NCBI RefSeq assembly: GCF_002954665.1
Contig: NZ_MSCM01000001.1
Location: 1,670,480-1,734,479 of the forward strand
Length of the DNA stretch: 64,000 bases
Direction: 5' to 3'
Source: Polaribacter glomeratus
GTDB lineage: Bacteria; Bacteroidota; Bacteroidia; Flavobacteriales; Flavobacteriaceae
A program made the position numbers and the translations under genes. Below are positions 1 to 7,900 of this stretch, one piece after another. Under the pieces are notes generated by a model. It was not told the origin of the DNA. It ran no database searches and worked only from the letters and a program-made list of their open reading frames with translations. Positions within the stretch are counted from its first letter, which is position 1. Each line of letters starts with the position of its first letter.

Positions 1-44
1 TCAGTAATCAGTAATCAGTAATCAGTAATCAGTAATCAGTAATC
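1..44. repeat. 7-bp tandem array (TCAGTAA)x6
   Basis: Six perfect head-to-tail copies of TCAGTAA followed by a partial unit. The array is cut by the window start, so its full length is unknown. It belongs to a family of CAGT-core arrays found elsewhere in this window, at about 7376, 7785, 57219, 57831 and 59022. No spacers are present. Confidence 0.95.
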
Positions 45-121
45 GAAAAATTAAAAATTTGGATTGGTTAAAACAATGTTTAACTACTCTTTTCTCTTTT
101 CTTTTCTCTAAAATTAAAAAC

Positions 122-370
122 CTATGCTCTTAATCTTAAATCTTGCATTATTTTATTAAACTCTTCTGTTGTTGGCGTTAGATAAATTTTATCATCAACA
201 AATAAAGTTGGGAATTTAACAACACCCTCATACAACTCTTTGCTATGCTCTCGTGCTTCTGCATCTTTAGAAACGTCTTTATAAATATAAGGAACATCCG
301 TAGAATTTAGAAAATTTTTAAAGGCAACTGTATATGCATGACCTTGTTTACCGTACAAAACTATCTTCAT
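122..370 (-). CDS. glutaredoxin-fold protein lacking cysteines
   Basis: An 82-residue protein with the layout of a small glutaredoxin/NrdH: a first strand (KIVLYGKQG), a helix, a second strand (PYIYKDVSKD), the cis-proline loop (VVKFPTLFVDD) and a C-terminal helix. The usual CxxC or CxxS active site after the first strand reads GKQGHAY, and the whole protein has no cysteine, so it cannot do dithiol chemistry. The fold assignment comes from the pattern only. The start lies 1 bp past the stop of the FMN reductase, so the two are surely co-transcribed. It may bind a ligand or partner, or be a degenerate paralogue; its function is unknown. Confidence 0.7.
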   Translation of the reverse strand: MKIVLYGKQGHAYTVAFKNFLNSTDVPYIYKDVSKDAEAREHSKELYEGVVKFPTLFVDDKIYLTPTTEEFNKIMQDLRLRA

Positions 371-371
371 T

Positions 372-905
372 TTATTGATTTAAAAAATTTTCGAATTTAT
401 TTATATTGCCTTTTAGTGATGCTAATAATTCTTCATTTATAATTTTACCTTCTTTAAAATTATCATTAAAACTTGGTAATGAAAATGAAATTAACTCTTT
501 TGCACCCATTCTAGAAAATGTTTGAGAACCTGTTTCTAAAACCGTTTTGCCACCTCTAGCTCCCGGAGAAGTTGCCATTAATAATAATGGTTTGTCTCTA
601 AAAATTTTTGCTTCAATTCTCGAAGTCCAATCATATACATTTTTAAAAGCTGCGGCATAAGAGCCATTGTGTTCTGCTAACGAAAGTATAAAGCCGTCAT
701 AGTTATCTAACAGAGACGTAAACTTTTTTACATCTGCTGGAAATCCGTTTTGCTCTTCATCAGTACTGTAAATCGGGATATTAAAATCTCTTAAATCGAT
801 TACATCAAAAGAACTATTTTCTAAATTTTGTGCAGCGAATGTTGCCAATTTTTTATTGATAGATGTTGAACTTGTGCTTCCTGCAAATACTAATACTTTC
901 TTCAT
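372..905 (-). CDS. NAD(P)H-dependent FMN reductase family protein
   Basis: A 177-residue flavodoxin-like protein of the NADPH-dependent FMN reductase family. The N-terminal strand and phosphate-binding loop (FAGSTSSTSINKKLA, residues 7-21) should hold the FMN phosphate. The central segment AEHNGSYAAAFKNVYDW (near residue 98) matches the second flavin-contacting loop of the family, and the length is typical. These enzymes use NAD(P)H to reduce flavin, quinones or azo compounds; the substrate here cannot be told. It is the first gene of a two-gene unit with the glutaredoxin-like gene, and a well-formed Bacteroidota promoter lies about 100 bp upstream. Confidence 0.9.
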   Translation of the reverse strand: MKKVLVFAGSTSSTSINKKLATFAAQNLENSSFDVIDLRDFNIPIYSTDEEQNGFPADVKKFTSLLDNYDGFILSLAEHNGSYAAAFKNVYDWTSRIEAKIFRDKPLLLMATSPGARGGKTVLETGSQTFSRMGAKELISFSLPSFNDNFKEGKIINEELLASLKGNINKFENFLNQ

Positions 906-1001
906 AATTACTTTCGTTTTTATACGTTTATGCGATGTAGTTGTTATACTTTAGTTAAAACTGTGCCTTTTCTCTATTTTTTTTACATCGATTATAATGG
1001 A

Positions 1002-1032
1002 CAAAGTTACAAAAATTAAATTTATTTACCAA
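1002..1032 (-). promoter_or_regulatory. Bacteroidota-type promoter (TTG-N20-TAACTTTG)
   Basis: On the minus strand, TTG (1032-1030) is followed after 20 bp by TAACTTTG (1009-1002). This is an exact match to the Bacteroidota -7 consensus TAnnTTTG at the usual -33/-7 spacing. It points to the FMN reductase gene starting at 905 and leaves a leader of about 90 nt. Confidence 0.65.
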
Positions 1033-1105
1033 GGAAAATAAATCCAAGGAAATATTTGTGAAAGGATTTAATCTATTTAAGTATTCGAAGTTGTAATAAA
1101 AAAAC

Positions 1106-2794
1106 TTATTGATTTATTTTTATGGAATCTATCTCTTTTTGAAGACGTTCAATTTCTTTAACACCTTTTTCTTGCTTAGAAAGCAACTTTATAGAATCTA
1201 ATATTTGCTGATTTTTCTCTAAAATAGTTTTCTCTTTTTCGAAATAAATATTGATATGTTCACTTGCTCGCCAAGCTTCGTTTAATTGATTGTACACTGC
1301 TTCATCCCAAGTACTTGGTTTTTTTGCATCAATCCAAATAACATCTCTATACTCACTATCAATTAAGGCTAAATCTGGAGTTGCAGAACCATCAAACTGA
1401 GCGTTTTCTTGTCTAATTGAAGAAATTGTACTTAAAAAAAACATCCTTTTTCTACCTGCAATATTTTTGATGTAAGGTCTAAATTCAACGGGCTTATTTA
1501 CAGACCAATCATACTCTTTTCTAGATTCAATTACTTTTAAAGGCATTGCAGAAACACCTGCATAGCCTTGTTTTTTTGATGCATGATCATAAAAATAGAG
1601 CGCATTTGAGCCATCTGCCGGGATAAAAACACTAAACGTTAAACTTGTTCTTTCATCGCCAACTGGCTCTAAACCAAACCAGTGATACAAACCACTATAA
1701 GCGCCTGTTTTTGTATCAGAAAAATCGAAATCGGTTACAAATGGTTGCTGATTTTGGTCGTCTGGTAAATCCGGAATTTTAACTGCAGTTTTCATATTCC
1801 AAGGCAAAGGATCAGAGAATCCTGCTAAGAACTTTAAACTTTCTGCTTGCAAACGAGATACTTTTTCGGATAACGTATTTTGTCTTGTTAAATACTCGTG
1901 ATTTTTCATTTCTTCTGGAGAAATATACGTTCCTTTTCCTATTAAAACTCTTTCTACATAATCGTTAAAATTATGTTTTCCACTATCAATTACCATCACT
2001 CCTCCAAAAGTTGGATACGGAAAAAAGAAACCTTTCCATTTTATTAAACTCACCACCTCAACCCAAGCGCCTTTATCATTTTTCATATAATAAGTATCGC
2101 TTGGCTCGTAATTAAATAACATCCAAGGGTTTAGGCGCTGCACAACAGCATTGTAAGTATTTCTACTAAACTTTAAAGATTCGCCAATTGAAAACGTAAC
2201 AGGAATTCTATTTTCGCTAGAAAAACGTGGAAAAGGAGTGGTACTTGACACCGAAAAAACCTCTTCTGTGTTGTCTTTAATTCCTTGCCAAACATATTTT
2301 TCTGTTGGCTGAATTGCCATTGTCCATTGATTTGTTCCATCAACTCTCACCAAATGCGGAAGTGACACATCTTTCGTTTCCCCAACTGATTCGTTTGCCA
2401 TAGAAAAAATATTTCTTAAAGGCTGAATTCTTTCATTCTGAGTTAAAGGCAACTCCACAATTTCCAAACGATTTAAACTATTAAAAACATTGTAGGTTTT
2501 CATATAATCGTACATTTTAAAGTAAAAACCTACAAAATAGATAGCCCCAAAAAACAAAGTCAACATCAATAAAATTCCGATTCTATTTCCTGTGCTTGGT
2601 GATTTCCGAAAGCTCCTCAATCCTAAAAACAAGACAGTTAAACACAATATAATAATGAAAATAAATTTTCTAAAAAACAATAATACAGGTTGATAATCAT
2701 CTCTTAAGAAGAACAATAATGTTAAAATTATTATACTTGAAATGATGGTTATTTTCTTTTGTCTTGCGCCTTTATTCCAATAATTTTTAATCAT
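1106..2794 (-). CDS. membrane-anchored protein of unknown function, large exported domain
   Basis: A 562-residue protein that I do not recognise. Three hydrophobic segments near residues 15-30, 43-60 and 72-91 are followed by about 470 residues with no further membrane segment. With a positively charged N-terminus (NKGARQKK) inside, the large domain would lie in the periplasm. That domain is rich in aromatic residues and beta-like stretches. The last 60 residues (repeated E/K with leucine spacing: KEKTILEKNQQILD, KEIERLQKEIDSI) look like a coiled coil. It is the last gene of the one-strand cluster that includes the AAA+ ATPase, 127 bp after the 171-residue membrane protein. Confidence 0.85.
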   Translation of the reverse strand: MIKNYWNKGARQKKITIISSIIILTLLFFLRDDYQPVLLFFRKFIFIIILCLTVLFLGLRSFRKSPSTGNRIGILLMLTLFFGAIYFVGFYFKMYDYMKTYNVFNSLNRLEIVELPLTQNERIQPLRNIFSMANESVGETKDVSLPHLVRVDGTNQWTMAIQPTEKYVWQGIKDNTEEVFSVSSTTPFPRFSSENRIPVTFSIGESLKFSRNTYNAVVQRLNPWMLFNYEPSDTYYMKNDKGAWVEVVSLIKWKGFFFPYPTFGGVMVIDSGKHNFNDYVERVLIGKGTYISPEEMKNHEYLTRQNTLSEKVSRLQAESLKFLAGFSDPLPWNMKTAVKIPDLPDDQNQQPFVTDFDFSDTKTGAYSGLYHWFGLEPVGDERTSLTFSVFIPADGSNALYFYDHASKKQGYAGVSAMPLKVIESRKEYDWSVNKPVEFRPYIKNIAGRKRMFFLSTISSIRQENAQFDGSATPDLALIDSEYRDVIWIDAKKPSTWDEAVYNQLNEAWRASEHINIYFEKEKTILEKNQQILDSIKLLSKQEKGVKEIERLQKEIDSIKINQ

Positions 2795-2921
2795 AATTTA
2801 AAAGTTTGAAGCAGGTAGTATAAAGCTTTAAATGCCTTACTCTTACCTACTATTTTACCGTTTTCTTATTCCTAATTATTTGTTATTTTTATAGTTTATC
2901 GAGAATCCTACTTCACACTTA

Positions 2922-3437
2922 CTACTTTAAAAAACCTTTATCTTTCAAGCGTTCTCTAGCACTTTTTTCTGATTTTATTGGTGCTTTTTTCTCAACGTCA
3001 ACTTCTTCGGCATCTTTAGTTTTTAGATCTTCAACAAAATCTTTTCCTTTTGATATCACCTCTTGAAATTTACCTTCTAAAGAATCAGATTGTTCTTCAA
3101 TAATTTTTGATGATTTAAAAATAAAACCTGCGAAATAGGTTCCTATTAAAGTTCCAAAAATAATAGAAGCGAATAATGAAATTGTTGCTAAATCAATGGG
3201 AATTAAAAATCGCGTGATAACAATAACAATCAAAAATAAAGCAGAAATAAAAACCAATCTTAATAAAAATGTCTGCAAAAAAACAAAACCTTTTTTATCA
3301 GTAATTGTCATTTGTAATTCTTTTGAATTCATCATTTTATTAAAAAAACGATACATTTTATTTCCTTGAGATTCCCGCCAGTAAATAACAACGCCAAATA
3401 AAATTGAGGCGATAAATACGATAATTTCTAGTGTCAT
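2922..3437 (-). CDS. three-helix membrane protein with charged tail
   Basis: A 171-residue protein. Hydrophobic segments lie near residues 3-20, 57-79 and 84-107 (the last with the small-residue run SIIFGTLIGTYFAG). A hydrophilic C-terminus of about 60 residues, rich in K, E and D, is probably cytoplasmic. No family is recognised. It sits 42 bp after the DUF6638-like gene and before the 562-residue membrane protein, so the cluster ends in two membrane proteins. It could anchor the soluble cluster products at the inner membrane; that is inference from context. Confidence 0.85.
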   Translation of the reverse strand: MTLEIIVFIASILFGVVIYWRESQGNKMYRFFNKMMNSKELQMTITDKKGFVFLQTFLLRLVFISALFLIVIVITRFLIPIDLATISLFASIIFGTLIGTYFAGFIFKSSKIIEEQSDSLEGKFQEVISKGKDFVEDLKTKDAEEVDVEKKAPIKSEKSARERLKDKGFLK

Positions 3438-3479
3438 AATTTTTGAGTTTGAAGTCTTTATAAAGTTAGTCTTTTTTTT

Positions 3480-4715
3480 CTAAAAATTGTTACAAATTGT
3501 TTCTATCGTCCAATCCTGAATCGATGCATCCCAAGTTTTAAAAACTTGATAAAACTGTTCTTTGTCATACCAATAGAAAAACAACACATCTTTTGGCGCG
3601 ATATTTACCAACAAATGCCAAATTAAATCTTGATGATTTGCCAATAATGAAGAATGTGGTTTGTGAAGTGCAAAATAAAATTCTTCATCAACAATATCTT
3701 TTATTTTAGTGTCTTTATTGATTGCTTTTTTCTCTAAATAACGCTCAACACTCATCACTTTTTTACGCGCTTCTAAATCGATTTTATTCAAATAACTCTT
3801 AAAAAGCATGTTATCATTTAAGATATCTTTTATAGGATGTTGGGTATCTTTTAAATATTCAGAAAATATAAATTTTTTAACACGCTCATATCTTTTCAAA
3901 TCAACCTCTTCGGTTAAATTACATTCAATAATTAAATGATCTCTTAACTGAGTTATTAATTCCGGTTGCGAAATATGAAACATTAAAACATCAAAAGTTG
4001 TATCATTTATAGCAATTTGATACGCTTTTTTAACTTCAAAAATTAAAATGGGTGAAATAAAGTTACGTAACAAATAAATTCCCCCAAATGCTTTTGTAAA
4101 AAAAGAATCTGTGGTAAAGCTTATCGACTCTAAAGTAATATCTCGTTTTCTTAAATCTCCGTAGTTTTTTGCGGATGTTAAGAGCTGTTCGTGCAAATCT
4201 TCATCAATAAAATTATAATCTCTATTAAAAGTTTCAATTAATGCTAGCTGTTCTTTTTTCGCTTTTTCTAAATCATCAATTAAATGAAAATTAATGAGTA
4301 CATCTTTGTACTTTAAAACATCTAAAGGTTCGTAAAAAACATCAATATTTTGATCAAAATCTATACAAATTGCCGAGTCTCTAGTAATATTTTGAATTTT
4401 TTGCTGATGCTTTTTAAATACTAACTTCATCAATTCGGTATCATACGAATGAAAAGGATTGTAAATAGGCAATCCGTTTTGCAAAGGTGAAATAATGATT
4501 GCATGCGGATTCGCTTCTCCGTTATTCAAATAATAAACTTCCTTTTTTTCTTCAGCAATTTCCGGACTCCAACCAATTCCGTCTACAGAAAATGAAGTTA
4601 ATTTGGTTGCCGAAAAACCTAATTTTACTAAACATTTATTATAACGTTCTACTAATTTTCCACTGATAGAAATTAGTTCGCTTCTGTATAAATTGGCTTG
4701 TTTTAGTTTATTCAT
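3480..4715 (-). CDS. DUF6638-like protein of unknown function
   Basis: A 411-residue soluble protein that I recall as the DUF6638 family of Bacteroidota; the name is from memory and no domain of known function is visible. It is mainly helical and rich in aromatic and charged residues, with no signal peptide or membrane segment. The reading frame extends 7 codons upstream to a GTG (4736), but those codons lie inside a dispersed non-coding repeat (4721-4755), so I place the start at the ATG ending at 4715 (MNKLKQANLYRS). It is downstream of the Nudix gene and 42 bp upstream of a membrane protein gene in the one-strand cluster. Confidence 0.8.
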   Translation of the reverse strand: MNKLKQANLYRSELISISGKLVERYNKCLVKLGFSATKLTSFSVDGIGWSPEIAEEKKEVYYLNNGEANPHAIIISPLQNGLPIYNPFHSYDTELMKLVFKKHQQKIQNITRDSAICIDFDQNIDVFYEPLDVLKYKDVLINFHLIDDLEKAKKEQLALIETFNRDYNFIDEDLHEQLLTSAKNYGDLRKRDITLESISFTTDSFFTKAFGGIYLLRNFISPILIFEVKKAYQIAINDTTFDVLMFHISQPELITQLRDHLIIECNLTEEVDLKRYERVKKFIFSEYLKDTQHPIKDILNDNMLFKSYLNKIDLEARKKVMSVERYLEKKAINKDTKIKDIVDEEFYFALHKPHSSLLANHQDLIWHLLVNIAPKDVLFFYWYDKEQFYQVFKTWDASIQDWTIETICNNF

Positions 4716-4720
4716 ATCTA

Positions 4721-4813
4721 TTACACGGAGTTTCACAAAGAAATTACAGAGATTCCCAGATAATTAAAACCATTTTCTAAGAGAATCTCTGTGAAAACTT
4801 TATGCGACTCTGT
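4721..4813. repeat. inverted pair of a dispersed CTCTGTG/ACTCCGTG repeat
   Basis: Two related copies in opposite orientation: 4721-4755 (minus-strand sense, reading AATCTCTGTaattTCTTTGTG and on to ACTCCGTG) and 4783-4813 (plus sense, AATCTCTGTgaaaACTTT and on to ACTCTGT). Together they can fold through a perfect 10-bp arm, ACAGAGATTC/GAATCTCTGT. I recall similar repeats between genes in many Bacteroidota. They fill the gap between the Nudix and DUF6638-like genes. Confidence 0.7.
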
Positions 4814-4826
4814 TTTAAAACTATTT

Positions 4827-5420
4827 TTAAATTAATCTATTTATCTGCAAATACTGCAACATCATAATTGTTCTAGCATCAATAATTTCTTCGGTTTCAA
4901 TCATTTTTAAAGCAGTTTTAAATGAGGTTTCCAACACTTCGATTTCTTCATTTTCTGATGCCAAACCTCCGCCGTTATCAACCTTATTATCCTCATTATA
5001 AGAAGCTACATATAAATATGTTCGCTCCTTCATTAAACCTGGCGATAAAAAAACAGTTGCTACTTTTTTCACTTTCTTAACGCTGTAACCAACCTCTTCT
5101 TCCGTTTCACGAATTACACAATTTTCTGGCGATTCGTTGTCATCAATTGCACCACCAACAAGCTCTATTGAAAATCCGTTGGAAACTCCTGCAACATAAA
5201 CTGGCATTCTAAATTGCTTGGATAAAATTACTTTTTTAGTTGATGGATTGTATAATAAAATTGCAACTCCATCATTTTTACCATAAACTTCATGGGTTAA
5301 GTTTGCCGATTTTCCGTTTTTAAACCTAAAATCAAAATTGACATGCTCTAAAGTTCCCCAAAAACTAGAAATTACTTTGGATGTTACATTACTAATCTTC
5401 TCTTTAAATTCCATTCTCAA
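4827..5420 (-). CDS. Nudix hydrolase (ADP-sugar/NudK-like)
   Basis: A 197-residue Nudix protein. The Nudix box GX5EX7REUXEEXGU is complete, starting at the second glycine of GGAIDDNESPENCVIRET and ending EEEVGY. These residues bind the divalent metal and catalyse cleavage of a nucleoside diphosphate linked to another group. The preceding strand-rich N-domain (about residues 1-50) and the length fit the ADP-ribose pyrophosphatase/GDP-mannose (NudK) branch; the exact substrate cannot be read. The start overlaps the end of the AAA+ ATPase gene by 17 bp, or 11 bp if the second methionine is used. Tight coupling suggests the nucleotide product or signal is linked to the ATPase system. Confidence 0.9.
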   Translation of the reverse strand: MRMEFKEKISNVTSKVISSFWGTLEHVNFDFRFKNGKSANLTHEVYGKNDGVAILLYNPSTKKVILSKQFRMPVYVAGVSNGFSIELVGGAIDDNESPENCVIRETEEEVGYSVKKVKKVATVFLSPGLMKERTYLYVASYNEDNKVDNGGGLASENEEIEVLETSFKTALKMIETEEIIDARTIMMLQYLQINRLI

Positions 5421-7365
5421 ATTTTTTTCTTGCTTCTAAATCAATATTTAATTGATTCACTCTTGTATCTACTTTTCTCTTAAAATCTGTATCTGCAATT
5501 GTAGCAACATTATCTAAATAACGCACCACTTCTTGCCTTCTAATTTCAGAAAAATTTAAACCTTTCATGTTACTTTTCATTAATTCTTGTAACATATTAA
5601 ACTTGGTTTCGTAATTTTTTTTAAAATAAATCTCAGGGTTTTCAAACCAATCTTGCTCTAAATCAAAATCTGTTAATCGCAAAGAAATTGCCGACTGAAT
5701 GTTTCTAATATCTCTGGATGAAAAGAAAGGGAATATTTTCTGAATTTCTTTATACAAACTCGCAAAGAATAAATGTTCGCTTGTTTTGTGTTGTTTTTCT
5801 GCCTTTTCGTAGGCTTCTAAAACGCGTTCTTCGGATGGTTTTTCAACTGAATTTAAAATATCTCCCATATTTTTCGCCAATCCTTGATCTTTTAAAAACT
5901 GATAATTTTCAGGATTCTGCATGTTTACAAAATCCGGAATAGTCTTTTCAAATTTCTTCCACCAAATATAATCTTGGTCTAAAAAATCGTGTTCTGTTCT
6001 TGCTCCATCAATTTTAAACCTTCCTTGCACTCTAGAAATTACCGCTTTGTCTAACATTTCTGGTAGATTTGTAAATAATCCGATAGAAGAATTTCCATAA
6101 TTCACCGCATAAGCGCCTTCTGTATATCTTAAAAACACACCAATTACTTCTTTCACTCCTGCAGAAACTCCTTGTGCAGTTCTTTCTTGTAAATTATTTT
6201 CTGCATCATCAATTGGCGCAAAAATAATTTTTGTGGGATCTTGCATTGGCTTCATCCATTCTACCATTTTCTCGGCACTTCCTCCTTGAAAAGTAGAAAT
6301 TAACGTATCTGGCATTGGATGAAATAAAAACGGAATGTCTAAAGTGTCACAGTGTTCTTTTAAACGCGTTGCAATCGCAGCAATTAACATCGATTTTCCT
6401 GTTCCCGGAATTCCATAACCCATAAAAACAGGCATAAATCCGCCTAATTCCTGAAACGGATTCTTCTTCGCCTCAAAATCGTAACTCAACATTCTTTCTG
6501 TTAATCTGCGCGCAAAATGTTTGGCGTCTTTATTACCAACAATTTGTTCGAACTTTATTTTATTAAATTCAACACTTTTTGCCGTTCCTTGAAAAATATT
6601 GCTCCAACCTGAAACTGCAAAATCAGAATTTTCTAATTTATACGTTCTATCAACAATCGTTTCTGTGTATTCTAAACTACTTTTTCGAAGCTGAATTTCA
6701 TCAATTAAAGCTTCAAAATAAACCACCGTAAAATCAATAACATCTTTATCAGATTTTACAATATCTGGATGTCCTAAATATTTATCAAAATAAAATAAGG
6801 CACATGCAATTCCTTTTAAAGGAGACACAAAAGAAACCTCAGGAATGCCTGCAAACTTTTGTTTCATTACTGATAAATCATCAGAAGCATGTGGTTTTAA
6901 ATCGTGTAAAACTTTATACGAAATTGCAAATAATTGAAACGCGGTTGCAGTTTGCAACTTACTTTCAAATTCTCTTTTTCCTGATACATCTAAAGCTGAC
7001 TTTCGATCATTTAAACTTGATAATCCTGATGCATCATAATAACTATCTTTTATCCAAATACCTAAAGTAAGTCCTTCTTGAACTGCATATAAAGTCTGAT
7101 TTAAATATACTGGAATTGCAATTGAATCTGGTAATAACCGCTTTTTTAACCCCAAAATAGTTTTAGAAACAGCTGTAATTTCAACATTGCTTCCGTTATT
7201 TGCTCTTGACAAATACAGTAAAATCGAATCGTCTTTTGCGTCTTTATCTTTGTTTTTTGCTCTATTGCTTTGCTCCCATTGAACAGATTTTAAATAACCA
7301 GAAGCTTCGTCGCGAAGCATATCTAGTTCATTTTGTTTGATAGGAAAAGTTGAGTTGTGATTCAT
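5404..7365 (-). CDS. AAA+ ATPase with long N-terminal domain
   Basis: A 653-residue cytoplasmic protein. Residues 1-300 form an unrecognised helical domain. The AAA+ core then shows Walker A (GIPGTGKS, 318-325), a pore-loop-like segment (STFQGGSAEK, about 357-366), a Walker B strand IIFAPIDDAE (380-389), a sensor-1 asparagine in FTNLPE (N433) and an arginine-finger candidate in SRVQGRF (R445). Residues 470-653 are a long helical tail. The pore-loop pattern resembles that of classic AAA unfoldases and remodelling ATPases, not clamp loaders. Walker B has DD in place of the usual DE, with the next acid two residues on. Both neighbours in the cluster are unknown-function genes, and the Nudix gene overlaps its 3' end. 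Confidence 0.88.
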   Translation of the reverse strand: MNHNSTFPIKQNELDMLRDEASGYLKSVQWEQSNRAKNKDKDAKDDSILLYLSRANNGSNVEITAVSKTILGLKKRLLPDSIAIPVYLNQTLYAVQEGLTLGIWIKDSYYDASGLSSLNDRKSALDVSGKREFESKLQTATAFQLFAISYKVLHDLKPHASDDLSVMKQKFAGIPEVSFVSPLKGIACALFYFDKYLGHPDIVKSDKDVIDFTVVYFEALIDEIQLRKSSLEYTETIVDRTYKLENSDFAVSGWSNIFQGTAKSVEFNKIKFEQIVGNKDAKHFARRLTERMLSYDFEAKKNPFQELGGFMPVFMGYGIPGTGKSMLIAAIATRLKEHCDTLDIPFLFHPMPDTLISTFQGGSAEKMVEWMKPMQDPTKIIFAPIDDAENNLQERTAQGVSAGVKEVIGVFLRYTEGAYAVNYGNSSIGLFTNLPEMLDKAVISRVQGRFKIDGARTEHDFLDQDYIWWKKFEKTIPDFVNMQNPENYQFLKDQGLAKNMGDILNSVEKPSEERVLEAYEKAEKQHKTSEHLFFASLYKEIQKIFPFFSSRDIRNIQSAISLRLTDFDLEQDWFENPEIYFKKNYETKFNMLQELMKSNMKGLNFSEIRRQEVVRYLDNVATIADTDFKRKVDTRVNQLNIDLEARKKFENGI

Positions 7366-7375
7366 TTTTATAGTC

Positions 7376-7425
7376 TTCAGTCATCAGTCTGCAGTAAGCA
7401 GTCAGATTTAGTTTTATTTAAATTT
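7376..7425. repeat. CAGT repeat plus direct repeat, left side of four-helix-bundle gene
   Basis: 7376-7406 holds four degenerate CAGT units (CTTCAGTCATCAGTCTGC and following). It runs into AGATTTAGTTTTATTTAAAT at 7404, a 22-bp stretch to 7425 that contains the stop codon of the neighbouring gene. The 22-bp part recurs almost unchanged at 7814-7835. Confidence 0.75.
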
Positions 7426-7773
7426 GCCAGGATTATTTATCATGTAATTTAGAAGTTTACCTACTTCTTCACTTTTATTTTGTAATTCAATTTTCTTTTC
7501 TGACGAAATATATTCACAAGCTTCAGCAAAATCTAACCATAATTGAGTTTCAGAATTTTCAATATCAGCATCAGAAATTTTACTTTTAAAATGTTTTTTA
7601 TATTGTCGTTTTCTATATCCTTCAGAAATATTTGAACAAACAGAACGACTTGAACGAATCATTTGAGATGTCAAGCCAAAAAGTTCTGACTTCGGAAAAT
7701 CTTTAGTTAAATGAAAAATTTCCATAGCTAAACTAAATCCTTTTTGATATGCCAATAATGTTTTAAAACTCAT
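7414..7773 (-). CDS. four-helix-bundle protein (S23/IVP family)
   Basis: A 119-residue all-helical protein of the family first found as intervening-sequence proteins in 23S rRNA genes and related to the Avd accessory protein of diversity-generating retroelements. Family hallmarks are the N-terminal LLAYQKGFSLAMEI, the helix with LFGLTSQMIRSSRSVCSNI, and the basic turn SEGYRKRQYKKHF. The family is basic and thought to bind nucleic acid; a clear cellular role is unknown. Here it is not in an rRNA gene. It sits between the DUF6909-like and AAA+ genes, flanked on both sides by CAGT-type repeats and 22-bp direct repeats, and so looks like an inserted cassette. Confidence 0.9.
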   Translation of the reverse strand: MSFKTLLAYQKGFSLAMEIFHLTKDFPKSELFGLTSQMIRSSRSVCSNISEGYRKRQYKKHFKSKISDADIENSETQLWLDFAEACEYISSEKKIELQNKSEEVGKLLNYMINNPGKFK

Positions 7774-7784
7774 TTTTTTTTAGT

Positions 7785-7900
7785 TTTCAGTAATCAGCTT
7801 GCAATTTGCTTTTAGATTTAGGTTATTTAAATTTATACTCTATTATTTTATGTTTTTATAAAAACTGACTGCAAACTGCCAACTAATTTACTGATTACTT
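7785..7900. repeat. CAGT repeats and ghost of a second four-helix-bundle 3' end
   Basis: 7785-7810 carries degenerate CAGT units (TTTTCAGTAATCAGCTTGC and following). 7814-7835 is a near copy of 7404-7425; read on the minus strand it spells Tyr-Lys-Phe-Lys-stop, like the Gly-Lys-Phe-Lys-stop end of the neighbouring gene. 7863-7898 holds CAGT units in the opposite orientation (CTGACTGCAAACTGCC). This is the 114-bp gap between the four-helix-bundle and DUF6909-like genes. Confidence 0.65.

Noticed and set aside
4716..4736. GTG start seven codons upstream for the DUF6638-like gene
   Set aside because: Those codons lie inside a dispersed non-coding repeat that occurs again in inverted form at 4783-4813; the ATG ending at 4715 is preferred.
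5718..7070. Two plus-strand frames inside the AAA+ gene
   Set aside because: They are antisense to conserved ATPase coding sequence and match no family.
7414..7773. Avd gene of a diversity-generating retroelement
   Set aside because: No reverse transcriptase, template repeat or variable repeat is nearby, so only the protein family is shared.
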